A stretch of 64,000 nt of DNA from Gammaproteobacteria bacterium (GTDB taxonomy: Bacteria; Pseudomonadota; Gammaproteobacteria; Tenderiales; Tenderiaceae). The stretch spans positions 1 to 64,000 of the forward strand of contig JACQEP010000020.1 of assembly GCA_016200485.1 (NCBI GenBank). Direction: 5' to 3'. Positions within the stretch are counted from its first letter, which is position 1. Every line of letters begins with the position of its first letter. Under the pieces are notes generated by a model. The model had not been told where the DNA came from. It worked only from the letters and a program-made list of their open reading frames with translations, and did no database searches. The position numbers and the translations under genes were made by a program. Shown here in pieces: positions 7,158-15,784 of this stretch.

Positions 7158-8348
7158 TTAAGCGTTGCCGAGCGCTTTTTTCAGGCGCCGCATGGCTTCG
7201 GCGAGGACATCGAGGCCGGTGGCGTAAGACAGACGCAGATGGCCGGGAGCACCAAAGGCAGAACCAGGCACCAATGCGACGCCTGCTTCCTTGAGTAAAT
7301 ATTCGGCCAGGGCGATGTCATCGTCGATGCCTTCGCGGCTGTTGATCACGCCGTGCATCGACGGGAAGGCGTAGAAGGTACCGTCCGACGGCAAGCAGTG
7401 TACGTCTTGAATTGAGTTCAGTTCTTTGAGTACGAAGTCATGCCGCTCTTTGAATGCCTTGATCATGTCATTCATGCAGCCTTGATCGCCGTCGAGCGCG
7501 ACCTGGGCCGCAACCTGGGAGATCGAGGTTGGATTGGACGTGCTTTGTGACTGGATCTTGTTCATGGCCTGGATCAGTGGCTTGGGGCCGCCGGCGTAAC
7601 CGATGCGCCAGCCAGTCATAGCATAAGCTTTGGAGACGCCATTGAGGACGATGGTGCGTTCGTAGAGATCCGGACAGACGTTGAGGATGTTCACGAACGG
7701 CTCAGCGGTCCAGATGATGTGTTCGTACATGTCATCGGTGGCGATCAAGACGTGCGGGTGTTCGCGCAGCACTTCGCCCAGCGCGGCCAGTTCAGCGCGG
7801 GTGTAGGCGACGCCGGTCGGGTTGGACGGGCTGTTGATGACGAACAGCCGGGTATTCGGAGTAATCGCGCGGTCGAGCTGCTCTGGAGTGATCTTGAAGC
7901 CTTGATCGATACCCGCCTCGATGATGACGGGTACGCCATCGGCCAGCAGCACCATGTCCGGATAGGAGACCCAATACGGCGCCGGGATGATGACCTCGTC
8001 GCCGCGGTTGAGCAGGGCCTGGGCCAGGTTGAAAAAGCTTTGTTTGCCGCCGCAGGAAACCAACACCTGCCCGCTGTTGTAATCCAGGCCGTTATCGCGC
8101 TTGAATTTACGGATGATAGCTTGTTTCAGCTCCGGGGTGCCGTCGACGGCGGTGTATTTGGTAAAACCCCGGTTGATCGCATCAATGGCGCCGGTTTTGA
8201 TGTGGTGCGGGGTGTCAAAATCGGGTTCACCGGCCCCGAGGCCAATGATGTCCTTGCCGGCAGCCTTGAGTTCAGCGGCACGGGCGGTGACGGCCAGAGT
8301 AGGGGAGGGTCTAATGCTTTGTACCCGATTGGAAAGTTTGATATTCAA
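7158..8348 (-). CDS. aspC: Aspartate aminotransferase, class I-gamma
   Basis: 396 residues, fold-type I PLP enzyme. The PLP lysine is K240 in LNGVSKAYAMTGWRIGYAGG; the NSPSNPTG motif (172-179) and the C-terminal RLSYATG arginine that binds the substrate carboxylate are present. The sequence resembles the Thermus/Rhizobium-type (I-gamma) enzymes, which interconvert aspartate and oxaloacetate with glutamate and 2-oxoglutarate. The start is taken as TTG at 8348: it begins the conserved MNIKLSNRVQSIRPSPT and is preceded by GAGGAA seven bases upstream, while no ATG is better placed. It leads a two-gene transcript with the pseudopilin. A related specificity (prephenate or aromatic substrates) is possible. 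Confidence 0.88.
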   Translation of the reverse strand: MNIKLSNRVQSIRPSPTLAVTARAAELKAAGKDIIGLGAGEPDFDTPHHIKTGAIDAINRGFTKYTAVDGTPELKQAIIRKFKRDNGLDYNSGQVLVSCGGKQSFFNLAQALLNRGDEVIIPAPYWVSYPDMVLLADGVPVIIEAGIDQGFKITPEQLDRAITPNTRLFVINSPSNPTGVAYTRAELAALGEVLREHPHVLIATDDMYEHIIWTAEPFVNILNVCPDLYERTIVLNGVSKAYAMTGWRIGYAGGPKPLIQAMNKIQSQSTSNPTSISQVAAQVALDGDQGCMNDMIKAFKERHDFVLKELNSIQDVHCLPSDGTFYAFPSMHGVINSREGIDDDIALAEYLLKEAGVALVPGSAFGAPGHLRLSYATGLDVLAEAMRRLKKALGNA

Positions 8349-8504
8349 GCCAGGTTCCTCGAGAGGATATTTTGTCAGAGTAAACAGCGGATTTTACTCG
8401 ATTGCCCCGGTGTCCCGGAATCCCTGCCGCAATAAAAAGTTTTCAATCATTTATTAAATCAAGAATGTTGTGCGGTGAAGCGAACCCCCACGGGGGACTG
8501 GGCT

Positions 8505-8520
8505 GCGTTGAGCTCAACGC
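8505..8520. repeat. Palindrome in the aspC / iron-operon gap
   Basis: GCGTTGAGCTCAACGC is a perfect 16-base palindrome, next to a CCCCCACGGGGG hairpin near 8485. The divergent gap 8349-8649 holds these, the promoter at 8582-8611, and no gene. It may be a degenerate repeat element. Confidence 0.35.
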
Positions 8521-8581
8521 GGGGGCGGATGGTCATCTCATTTCTTGTTAGGAGATGTGGGTATTGGATGTCGAAAGATAG

Positions 8582-8611
8582 TTGACAATCTAAATACGAA
8601 TCGTTATCGTT
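8582..8611 (+). promoter_or_regulatory. Promoter with Fur-like box for the iron-uptake operon
   Basis: TTGACA at 8582-8587 and TATCGT at 8605-8610 are 17 bases apart. Overlapping the -10, the sequence ending AATCGTTATC (8599-8608) matches 9 of 10 bases in the right half of the Fur consensus GATAATGATAATCATTATC, and about 12 of 19 overall. The genes behind it encode a ferrous-iron type permease system, so repression by Fur-iron is a reasonable inference. Confidence 0.55.
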
Positions 8612-8649
8612 TAGTTTAAGAGTATAAACTGTGATAATGGAGATAAATA

Positions 8650-8973
8650 ATGAAATTGAAATCCCTTTCCTTAGTTTTATTGGCGTTTCCAGTGTCCGTT
8701 TGGGCAGCTGATGCAGAGATACTGTTAACGATTAAAGATCATCGTTTCGAGCCGGCGGAGGTTCGCATTCCGGCGGATAAAAAGATCAAGCTGGTGATTA
8801 AGAATTTGGATGCAACACCGGAAGAGTTTGAGAGCCATGATCTTAATCGGGAAAAGGTGATCACTCCCGGCGGCAAGGTGACGATTTTCATCGGACCGCT
8901 AAAGCCCGGGAAGTATCCGTTCTATGGCGAATTTAACCAGGACACCGCGCGCGGCGTGGTAATCGCGGAGTAG
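8650..8973 (+). CDS. Periplasmic cupredoxin-domain protein (EfeO-like)
   Basis: 107 residues: a signal peptide of about 19 residues ending VSVWA-AD and one small cupredoxin-like domain (HRFEPAEVRIPADKKIKLVIKNLDATPEEFESHDL ends near residue 65, GKYPFYGEF near 95, described here in parts). Such proteins match the N-terminal domain of EfeO and work with FTR1/EfeU iron permeases, probably binding Fe or Cu in the periplasm. The permease gene starts 5 bases after the stop. A purine-rich GGAGA precedes the ATG. The exact metal is not shown by the sequence. Confidence 0.82.
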   Translation: MKLKSLSLVLLAFPVSVWAADAEILLTIKDHRFEPAEVRIPADKKIKLVIKNLDATPEEFESHDLNREKVITPGGKVTIFIGPLKPGKYPFYGEFNQDTARGVVIAE

Positions 8974-8977
8974 GCCT

Positions 8978-9805
8978 ATGTTGGGTTCAGCCGTCATTGT
9001 TTTTCGCGAGACACTGGAAGCGGCATTAATCATGGGCATTATCGCTGCGGCGACACGCGGATTGTTGGCACGTAATCGTTGGTTAATTACGGGGGTGGCT
9101 GCAGGGATCGTGGGTTCGCTCATCGTGGCATCGCTCACCGGGCGTATTGCCGAGCTTGCCGAAGGTACGGGGCAGGAGTTGTTCAATGTGACTGTGCTTG
9201 GCATTGCGGTGGTGATGCTGGCCTGGCACAACATCTGGATGACGCGTCACGGGGCTGAATTGGCCCGTGATGCCAAGCGTTTGGGAAGTGATGTTGTGTC
9301 AGGCGCGCGCGAGATGTCGGCGTTGGGACTCGTGGTTGCCTTGGCAATTCTGCGCGAGGGTTCGGAGACAGCGCTATTTATGTATGGAATGCTTGCCGGT
9401 GGAGAACAATCGATGGGTTCTGTGCTGGCGGGAGGTGCCCTTGGTCTCTGCGGCGGCGTACTGGCGGGGTTTGGATTATATGTCGGCTTTCTCCGGATTC
9501 CGGTGAAATGGTTTTTTACTGTCACCAGCGGCTTGATCTTGTTGCTGGCGGCCTCCATGTCGAGCCAAATTGCAAAATTCCTGGTGCAGGCGGATGTTCT
9601 TCCAAGCCTTGGTAGCCCGATTTGGGATATGTCAGGCTTGCTTTCCAACGATACCCTATTGGGGACGCTGCTTCATGCCCTTATCGGTTACGAAGCAGCG
9701 CCTGCAGGAATGCAAGTTGTGTTTTATGTCACTGCGATAATTCTAATCCTGCTCGGGATGCGAATTAGCAGGCCACGCTCTTTGGCGATACCTGCTACTC
9801 AATAA
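8978..9805 (+). CDS. FTR1/EfeU-family iron permease
   Basis: 275 residues, about seven membrane helices. Both family iron-binding motifs R-E-x-x-E are present: RETLE at 10-14 and REGSE at 126-130, each within a helix. The family moves iron across the inner membrane (Ftr1 in yeast, EfeU in E. coli). It lies between a cupredoxin and an outer-membrane protein, and the three seem to be one transcript from the Fur-like promoter to the terminator at 10603-10629. There is no EfeB-type peroxidase gene, so the oxidation step is either missing or encoded elsewhere. Confidence 0.9.
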   Translation: MLGSAVIVFRETLEAALIMGIIAAATRGLLARNRWLITGVAAGIVGSLIVASLTGRIAELAEGTGQELFNVTVLGIAVVMLAWHNIWMTRHGAELARDAKRLGSDVVSGAREMSALGLVVALAILREGSETALFMYGMLAGGEQSMGSVLAGGALGLCGGVLAGFGLYVGFLRIPVKWFFTVTSGLILLLAASMSSQIAKFLVQADVLPSLGSPIWDMSGLLSNDTLLGTLLHALIGYEAAPAGMQVVFYVTAIILILLGMRISRPRSLAIPATQ

Positions 9806-9836
9806 CTAACTATTCAATAACAGCAAAGGAAATTTT

Positions 9837-10577
9837 ATGAATGCACGAAATTATGCGCTCTTAGGAGGCGCAGGGGCTTTGCTTGTCTCGCAATGGGTAA
9901 CTGCGGGGCCATCCGACTACGTCTATACACCGCTGGTGGTACAGGGCGAGCGGGAAATCGATTTCAAAATGGGTACGTCGAATATGGACGGCGCGCCACG
10001 TACCTCCGCCGCTAATATCGGATTAGGTTATGGCGTTAATGAAAGATGGTTTAGCGAACTCTATCTCAAATACAAGCGCCAGAATAACCAGGGTACCCAC
10101 TATGATGCCGTGGAGTGGGAAAATAAATTTCAGTTAACGGACATCGGTGAGTATCCGGTTGACGTGGGGCTAATCATCGAAGTTGAAAGGCCCACCGATC
10201 ATGCTGAGGGTTGGGAGGTTAAATGGGGGCCATTATTTCAAACACAATTGGGTAAGGCTCAGCTTAATGCCAATCTTTTATTCGAGCGCAGTTACCGCAG
10301 CGAATCGCCGAGTGAAACTGAACTGCTTTATCAATGGCAGGCGAAATACCTCTGGACACGATCGCTGGACTTCGGGGTTCAAGGTTTTGGCGAAGTAGGA
10401 AAATGGGATCATTGGGAACCGGCGAGTGAACGCTCGCATCAGATCGGGCCAGCGATATTTGGAAAGCATTTGCTGGGCGGTCGCAAGGTCATTCAATACA
10501 ACGCTGCCTGGTTGGTAGGGACCAATTCGATTTCGCCGGACAATACGTTCCGTATGCAAGTGGAATATGAGTTCTAA
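9837..10577 (+). CDS. Outer-membrane beta-barrel protein of the iron operon
   Basis: 246 residues with a signal peptide of about 23 residues (ALLGGAGALLVSQWVTAG). The mature part is made of alternating amphipathic strands rich in W, Y and charged residues, and ends in VEYEF, with the C-terminal phenylalanine typical of outer-membrane proteins inserted by BamA. No plug domain or TonB box is seen and it is too small for a TonB receptor. It is the third gene of the operon, 31 bases after the FTR1 gene, with AAAGGA before the ATG. It may be a porin or copper/iron channel; I do not recognise a named family. Confidence 0.7.
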   Translation: MNARNYALLGGAGALLVSQWVTAGPSDYVYTPLVVQGEREIDFKMGTSNMDGAPRTSAANIGLGYGVNERWFSELYLKYKRQNNQGTHYDAVEWENKFQLTDIGEYPVDVGLIIEVERPTDHAEGWEVKWGPLFQTQLGKAQLNANLLFERSYRSESPSETELLYQWQAKYLWTRSLDFGVQGFGEVGKWDHWEPASERSHQIGPAIFGKHLLGGRKVIQYNAAWLVGTNSISPDNTFRMQVEYEF

Positions 10578-10602
10578 ATTCGACTGTTCTGGAATGTGAA
10601 GC

Positions 10603-10629
10603 AAAAAGGCCCGCAACTGCGGGCCTTTT
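10603..10629. terminator. Bidirectional rho-independent terminator
   Basis: AAAAAGGCCCGC-aact-GCGGGCCTTTT: GC-rich stem with an A tract on the left and a T tract on the right. It serves the iron operon on + and the glycolate operon on -. Confidence 0.85.
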
Positions 10630-10648
10630 ACAGCAAGGAAGAGATCGG

Positions 10649-11830
10649 CTATCCCGCCAACACCTTCTGAGCAGCGCCAACGGCGACGCCGTGTTGGATT
10701 GGGGCGTTGACCCGGCCGAGGACATCGTCAATCGCGTTCAGGCAAAGCAGCACATTGCGCATATTACAGGCGTGCCCCATCAGCCCGAAGCGCCAGACCT
10801 TACCCGCCATGACACCAAGACCAGCGCCGATTTCGAGCTGATAGTCGTTGAGGAGGGTGGTACGAACGGCGGCATCGTTGACGCCATCAGGGATGGCAAT
10901 CGCGTTCAGTTGAGGCAGACGTTCTTCAGGATGAACGATAAACTTTAACCCCATGGCTTCAAATCCGGCGCGTAGCGCTTGATGATGTTTTGCGTGGCGA
11001 GCCCAGGCGTTTTCCAGGCCTTCTTCCTGCAACATCACCAACGCTTCATGCATACCATAAAGGGCATTGATCGGTGCGGTGTGATGATAGGTGCGCTTGG
11101 TTTCACCGCTCCAGTAACCAATGATCAGATTCAAATCCAGAAACCAGCTCTGGACTTTACGCTGACGTTTCTTGATTTTTTCCAGTGCCCGGTCGTTGAA
11201 GCTGACAGGTGACAAACCTGGGGTACAAGAAAGACATTTTTGGGTGCCTGAATAAATAGCATCAATGTTCCATTCATCTACTTTCAGTGGCGTGCCACCG
11301 AGCGAAGTCACCGCATCAACGATGGTGAGGCAGTCGTATTTATGCGCGATTTCTACTAATGTTTTAGCATCGGATTGAGCGCCGGTCGAAGTCTCGGCAT
11401 GGACAAAGGCGACGAGCTTGGCATCGCGATTGGCCTTGAGCGCATCTTCCAGTTTTTGTGGACTCACGGCGCGACCCCATTCGTCTTCCACCATGACGGC
11501 GATACCGCCGGCGCGTTCGACATTTTCCTTCATCCGTCCGCCGAAGACGCCATTCTGGCAGACAACGACTTTGTCACCCGGTTCGACCAGATTCACAAAA
11601 CAGATTTCCATCCCGGCGGAGCCAGGAGCGGAAACCGGCATGGTCAGTTCATTTTTGGTCTGAAATGCATATTTCAACAGTGTTTTGACTTCATCCATCA
11701 TGGTGACGAACATCGGATCAAGATGGCCGATGGTGGGGCGGGCCATGGCGGCGAGTACGCGTGGACTGACATCGGAAGGACCGGGGCCCATCAGGGTACG
11801 TTGCGGCGGATAAAAAGATTTAATGCTCAT
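10649..11830 (-). CDS. Alanine/serine-glyoxylate aminotransferase
   Basis: 393 residues, class V PLP aminotransferase. The PLP lysine is K198 in IYSGTQKCLSCTPG; GPGPSDVSPRV near the N-terminus and the APGSAGMEICFVNL segment are family features of AGT/SGAT. It makes glycine from glyoxylate, with alanine or serine as amino donor. It begins 30 bases after glcF and is the last gene of the glcD-glcE-glcF operon, so it takes the glyoxylate that glycolate oxidase makes, completing the first part of photorespiratory salvage. The ATG at 11830 follows GAGGAACC. The amino donor is not fixed by the sequence; phosphonate (AEP) transaminases are relatives, but the context argues against one. Confidence 0.88.
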   Translation of the reverse strand: MSIKSFYPPQRTLMGPGPSDVSPRVLAAMARPTIGHLDPMFVTMMDEVKTLLKYAFQTKNELTMPVSAPGSAGMEICFVNLVEPGDKVVVCQNGVFGGRMKENVERAGGIAVMVEDEWGRAVSPQKLEDALKANRDAKLVAFVHAETSTGAQSDAKTLVEIAHKYDCLTIVDAVTSLGGTPLKVDEWNIDAIYSGTQKCLSCTPGLSPVSFNDRALEKIKKRQRKVQSWFLDLNLIIGYWSGETKRTYHHTAPINALYGMHEALVMLQEEGLENAWARHAKHHQALRAGFEAMGLKFIVHPEERLPQLNAIAIPDGVNDAAVRTTLLNDYQLEIGAGLGVMAGKVWRFGLMGHACNMRNVLLCLNAIDDVLGRVNAPIQHGVAVGAAQKVLAG

Positions 11831-11860
11831 AGTGGTTCCTCAGCTATTGATTTAAGTGAT

Positions 11861-13072
11861 TTAAAGGGTATCCAGCAGTTCAATCCAATGCCTTACCGGT
11901 AACTGACTGGCGGTTTCCAGATGCATTTGACAGCCGATGTTGGCTGTGGCGATCAATTCGGGTTGATGCGTTGTTAACGCCTCCAATTTGTTATGCAGAA
12001 GTTGTTGCGATAATTCAGGTTGTAGCAGGCTATAGGTACCGGCGGCACCGCAACACAGGTGATTATTGGCGACGGGTGTCAGCGAGTAACCGCAACGTTG
12101 TAATATACTTTCAACGACACCGGAAAGTTTTTGCCCGTGTTGCAGTGTGCAGGATGATTGGTAGGCGACACGCCTGCCTCTGCCGATGCTGGCAATTTTT
12201 GTTAGATCTTGGTCGCGCAGAATTTCACTGATGTCCCGTGTCAGAGAACTGATTCTTGCCGCTTTGAGACCGTAATCAGGATCATCCTTTAGTACATGGG
12301 CGTATTCCTTAACCATCAGGCCACAACCGCTGGCCGTCATGACGATGGCTTCAACACCGTTTTCAATAAATGGCCACCAGGCATCAATGTTGCGGCGCAT
12401 CATCTGTTTGGCGGTATCGAGATCAGAGCTATGTTGATTGAGTGCGCCACAGCAGCCTGCATCTGGGGCAGTGATGAGTGAAATGCCAAGTTTATCCAGC
12501 ACGCGGGCGGTCGCGGCATTGGTGTTAGGGGCGGTAAGCGGTTGCACACAGCCTTGTAGCACCAACATGCGGCGCGAGTGGTGGTTTTTCGGCCAAATGA
12601 TAGCTGGTTTTTTGACAGGTATCTTATGTTTAATCGATGCCGGTAATAATGGCCGTATGATGCGTCCCAGCTTGAGTGCAACATACATGCGTGAGGTATG
12701 AGGCAGAACCGAAAGCATGGCCTGACGCATAAATTTATCGCCCATTGAGCGTGGCACTTTTTGTTCAACCAGATTGCGGCCGATCTCGATCAGTCGGCCG
12801 TATTTGACACCGGAAGGACAGGTGGTTTCACAGGACCGGCACGTCAGGCAGCGATCCAGATGGGTACGTGTTTTGTCGGTGACAGGCTTGCCTTCCAATA
12901 ATTCCTTGATGAGATAAATGCGTCCGCGAGGACTGTCGAGTTCAGTGCCAAGCAATTGATAGGTCGGGCAGGTGGCAGCGCAGAAACCACAGTGAACACA
13001 GGCGCGCAAAATGTCAGCCGCTTCAGCAACACCGGGTGTTTCCAGCATGATTGGGTCAATTGATGTCTGCAT
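11861..13072 (-). CDS. glcF: Glycolate oxidase iron-sulfur subunit GlcF
   Basis: 403 residues, the usual GlcF length. Two 4Fe-4S motifs lie near the N-terminus: C25-x2-C28-x2-C31-x3-C35-P and C75-x2-C78-x2-C81-x3-C85-P. Two cysteine-rich CCG domains follow (GCCGALNQH and LCCGAAGTYSLL). The subunit passes electrons from the GlcD flavin to the quinone pool at the inner membrane. The ATG at 13072 is chosen: it lies 4 bases after the glcE stop and gives the family N-terminus; the frame is open upstream, but only inside glcE. Confidence 0.93.
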   Translation of the reverse strand: MQTSIDPIMLETPGVAEAADILRACVHCGFCAATCPTYQLLGTELDSPRGRIYLIKELLEGKPVTDKTRTHLDRCLTCRSCETTCPSGVKYGRLIEIGRNLVEQKVPRSMGDKFMRQAMLSVLPHTSRMYVALKLGRIIRPLLPASIKHKIPVKKPAIIWPKNHHSRRMLVLQGCVQPLTAPNTNAATARVLDKLGISLITAPDAGCCGALNQHSSDLDTAKQMMRRNIDAWWPFIENGVEAIVMTASGCGLMVKEYAHVLKDDPDYGLKAARISSLTRDISEILRDQDLTKIASIGRGRRVAYQSSCTLQHGQKLSGVVESILQRCGYSLTPVANNHLCCGAAGTYSLLQPELSQQLLHNKLEALTTHQPELIATANIGCQMHLETASQLPVRHWIELLDTL

Positions 13073-13076
13073 GGTG

Positions 13077-14144
13077 TTATATGGTCGCGTACATGCGCCC
13101 CCGGTTGAAGATCGAGTGTGGATCAAAAGACGCCTTGATACGTTGTTGCAGCGCGTGCATGGCCGGTGCCAGAGGCTGAAAGATTTCGCTATGCCTGTCG
13201 CCGCCACGGAACAGTGAGGCGTGGCCACCATTTTCGTGCGCCGTGTCGCGAATCAACTCGGATGCCGTGTCACTTATCAACCAACGTTGTGCGCCACCCC
13301 AATCCGGGAGCCAATCACCGATGATAGCTAAAGGTGGGGTGGCGGGTTTAACTGCCAGTCGCCACAGCGGCAGCTGCCGCTTAAAGAAAGGCAGCTCATG
13401 TTCACGTAGTTGCTGCCAGAAATGATGGGCGTCATGGCTGATGTCGCCACGCAGTTTGCGTTGTGCTTCTTTAACTGCCTGTTCACTGCCTGATATTCGC
13501 ACATAACAGTGGCCAGCGTAGTAGCAGGCGCCATCAATCGGCAACGATTGGCTTAACAAACCACTCATGTAGTGTATGGCATCCGCTTGATTACACTCAT
13601 ACACAAGGGTGACCGATGCGGCGGGACGCGGTAACACCTTGAGACTGATTTCAAGCAGGATGCCAAGCGTACCAAAGGCACCTGCCATCAGGCGAGAGAG
13701 ATCATATCCGGCAACGTTTTTCATCACCTTGCCGCCAAACTGTAGAATTTCAGCTTTACCGTTTAGAATTTTGCAGCCAAGCACATAGTCGCGGCCTGAG
13801 CCAGCATAAGGGCGACGTGGTCCGGAGAGGTCGCTGGCAATGGTGCCGCCGAGCGTTGCGTTGTTACCGAAGTAAGGTGGCTCAAAGGCCAGCATCTGAT
13901 TTGATTCGGCGAGGGTACGCTCGATTTCTGAGAGCAGTGCGCCACTGCGCGCCGTTAACACCAATTCGCGCGGGTCGTAATCAATAATGCCGCGATGGTT
14001 GCTTACATTGATGGGTTCTCCGTAAGATTCGCGGCCAAGGAATGTTTTGCTGCCACTGCCTACGATGCGCAGTGGTTGTTTTTGTTCTATACCTATCTGA
14101 ACCTGGGTTTGTAACAGTTCGCTGATGCTGAAATCGGCCATCAT
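13077..14144 (-). CDS. glcE: Glycolate oxidase FAD-binding subunit GlcE
   Basis: 355 residues, FAD-binding type 4 (PCMH) fold. The flavin-binding segments are PLRIVGSGSKTFLG and the SDLSGPRRPYAGSGRDYVLG region; GGKVMKNVAGYDLSRLMAGAFGTLG is the conserved core of GlcE. It overlaps glcD by four bases (ATGA), so the two are probably translationally coupled. GlcD, GlcE and GlcF together make up the membrane-associated glycolate dehydrogenase that oxidises glycolate to glyoxylate. Two ATG codons in a row open the frame; the first is used here, the second is as likely. Confidence 0.92.
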   Translation of the reverse strand: MMADFSISELLQTQVQIGIEQKQPLRIVGSGSKTFLGRESYGEPINVSNHRGIIDYDPRELVLTARSGALLSEIERTLAESNQMLAFEPPYFGNNATLGGTIASDLSGPRRPYAGSGRDYVLGCKILNGKAEILQFGGKVMKNVAGYDLSRLMAGAFGTLGILLEISLKVLPRPAASVTLVYECNQADAIHYMSGLLSQSLPIDGACYYAGHCYVRISGSEQAVKEAQRKLRGDISHDAHHFWQQLREHELPFFKRQLPLWRLAVKPATPPLAIIGDWLPDWGGAQRWLISDTASELIRDTAHENGGHASLFRGGDRHSEIFQPLAPAMHALQQRIKASFDPHSIFNRGRMYATI

Positions 14145-15616
14145 AAGCGCTCCAATTCAGGATGTTTTAACTGGCCGTGATGCACATGCATGGCGCCAAA
14201 TTCGGCACAGCGGTGCAGGGTGGGTACGGCTTTGCCGGGATTGAGCAAACCTTCAGGATCGAAAGCAGCCTTGACCGCATGAAACTGCGCCAGTTCAGCG
14301 CGGCGAAACTGCACGCACATTTGATCGATTTTCTCGATGCCAACGCCATGTTCGCCGGTAATGGTGCCGCCGACTTCGACGCAGAGTTCAAGGATGCGGT
14401 GACCAAACTCCTCAGTACGCGCCAATTCGCCCGGACGATTGGCATCAAACAAAATCAAAGGATGCAAGTTGCCATCGCCTGCATGAAAGACGTTGGCGAC
14501 CGCCAAGCCATATTCTCTGGATAATTCGCTGATGCTTTGTAACACCTTGGGCAATTCGCGGCGAGGAATGGTGCCATCCATGCAGTAATAATCCGGAGAG
14601 ATGCGGCCAACGGCGGGGAAGGCGGATTTGCGACCCTTCCAGAATATCTGACGCTCGGTTTCGTCACGCGCGGTGCGTACTTCGGTAGCGCCACTTTGGT
14701 TAAGCACATTGCGCACGGCCATGATGTGTTCCGAGACTTCGGCATTGGTGCCATCGAGTTCGCAAAGCAGAATAGCCTCAGCATCGCGCGGATAACTGGC
14801 ATGGACGAAATCTTCTGCGGCTTGAATCGCCAGCCGGTCCATCATTTCCAATCCCGCAGGAATGATTCCGGCGGCAATGATCGCACCTACGGCCTCGCCA
14901 GCCTTGGCGATGTTATCAAACGCTGCCAATATGACCTGCGCGCGTTCAGGCCGGGGTAATAATTTGACAGTGACTTCCACAATCACACCGAGCATGCCTT
15001 CGGAGCCGGTCATCAGCGCCAATACGTCGTAACCTGGAGAGTCCAGCGCTTCACTGCCAATGGTGAGTAATTCGCCGTCGACAGTCACAATTTTAAGTTG
15101 CAAGACATTGTGTACCGTCAGACCGTATTTCAAACAATGCACACCCCCCGAGTTTTCCGCGACATTACCGCCGATGGTGCAGGCAATTTGTGATGACGGA
15201 TCAGGTGCGTAATAAAGGTTGTGCGGCGCAGCGGCCTCGGAGATGGCAAGATTGCGGACCCCAGGTTCGACCGTGGCGAGGGTGTTGGTGGGATCAATAC
15301 TAATGATGTGTTTGAATTTGGCCAGACTCAGCAACACGGCATCCTCGCGGGGCAGGGCACCGCCTGACAATCCCGTGCCCGCGCCACGCGCAATGACGGG
15401 TACATGTGCTGCATGACACAAGCGCATGATGGTTTGCACCTGAGCCACGGTTTCCGGTAGTACCACCACCCTCGGCAAACGACGATAGACCGAGAGCGCG
15501 TCGCACTCGAATGGGCGCAAATCCTCAGGGTCAGTGAGTACCGCTTCTTTGGGCAACAATGCGTGTAATGCTTTGATCAATGCCGCATGCTGGTTCTGCT
15601 CGGTTTCCAGGTTCAC
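14141..15616 (-). CDS. glcD: Glycolate oxidase subunit GlcD
   Basis: 491 residues. N-terminal FAD-binding domain with PVIARGAGTGLSGGALP and the GGNVAENSGGVHCLKYG segment, and a C-terminal FAD-oxidase domain with NVFHAGDGNLHP and GTITGEHGVGIEK, whose histidines lie at the active site in the D-lactate/glycolate dehydrogenase family. First gene of the operon. The start is GTG at 15616 (MNLETEQNQHA), close behind an AAGGG. No glcC regulator is next to it. Together with glcEF and the glyoxylate aminotransferase it forms a complete glycolate-to-glycine module, as expected in a RubisCO-bearing autotroph or a glycolate user. Confidence 0.93.
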   Translation of the reverse strand: MNLETEQNQHAALIKALHALLPKEAVLTDPEDLRPFECDALSVYRRLPRVVVLPETVAQVQTIMRLCHAAHVPVIARGAGTGLSGGALPREDAVLLSLAKFKHIISIDPTNTLATVEPGVRNLAISEAAAPHNLYYAPDPSSQIACTIGGNVAENSGGVHCLKYGLTVHNVLQLKIVTVDGELLTIGSEALDSPGYDVLALMTGSEGMLGVIVEVTVKLLPRPERAQVILAAFDNIAKAGEAVGAIIAAGIIPAGLEMMDRLAIQAAEDFVHASYPRDAEAILLCELDGTNAEVSEHIMAVRNVLNQSGATEVRTARDETERQIFWKGRKSAFPAVGRISPDYYCMDGTIPRRELPKVLQSISELSREYGLAVANVFHAGDGNLHPLILFDANRPGELARTEEFGHRILELCVEVGGTITGEHGVGIEKIDQMCVQFRRAELAQFHAVKAAFDPEGLLNPGKAVPTLHRCAEFGAMHVHHGQLKHPELERL

Positions 15617-15784
15617 GCCCTTGTCCGTAGGTTAATAACTGAGTGCTAGGGTGGGGATTGTTATCTCAATAGCCTTAAAAGGTCAATTCCAGGGCGCGAA
15701 CATCGGGATTTAAAGTATAATTATCGGTTATTTCACGCGTTATCAATGAGGTTGCCGTGCCGCGGGCAGGTAGCAATAAGCGCA

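Noticed and set aside
14167..14959. Long frames opposite to glcD
   Set aside because: They are shadows of glcD codons; no start signal or family likeness.
15617..15784. LexA (SOS) box before uvrB
   Set aside because: No CTG-N10-CAG or close variant is present in the gap.
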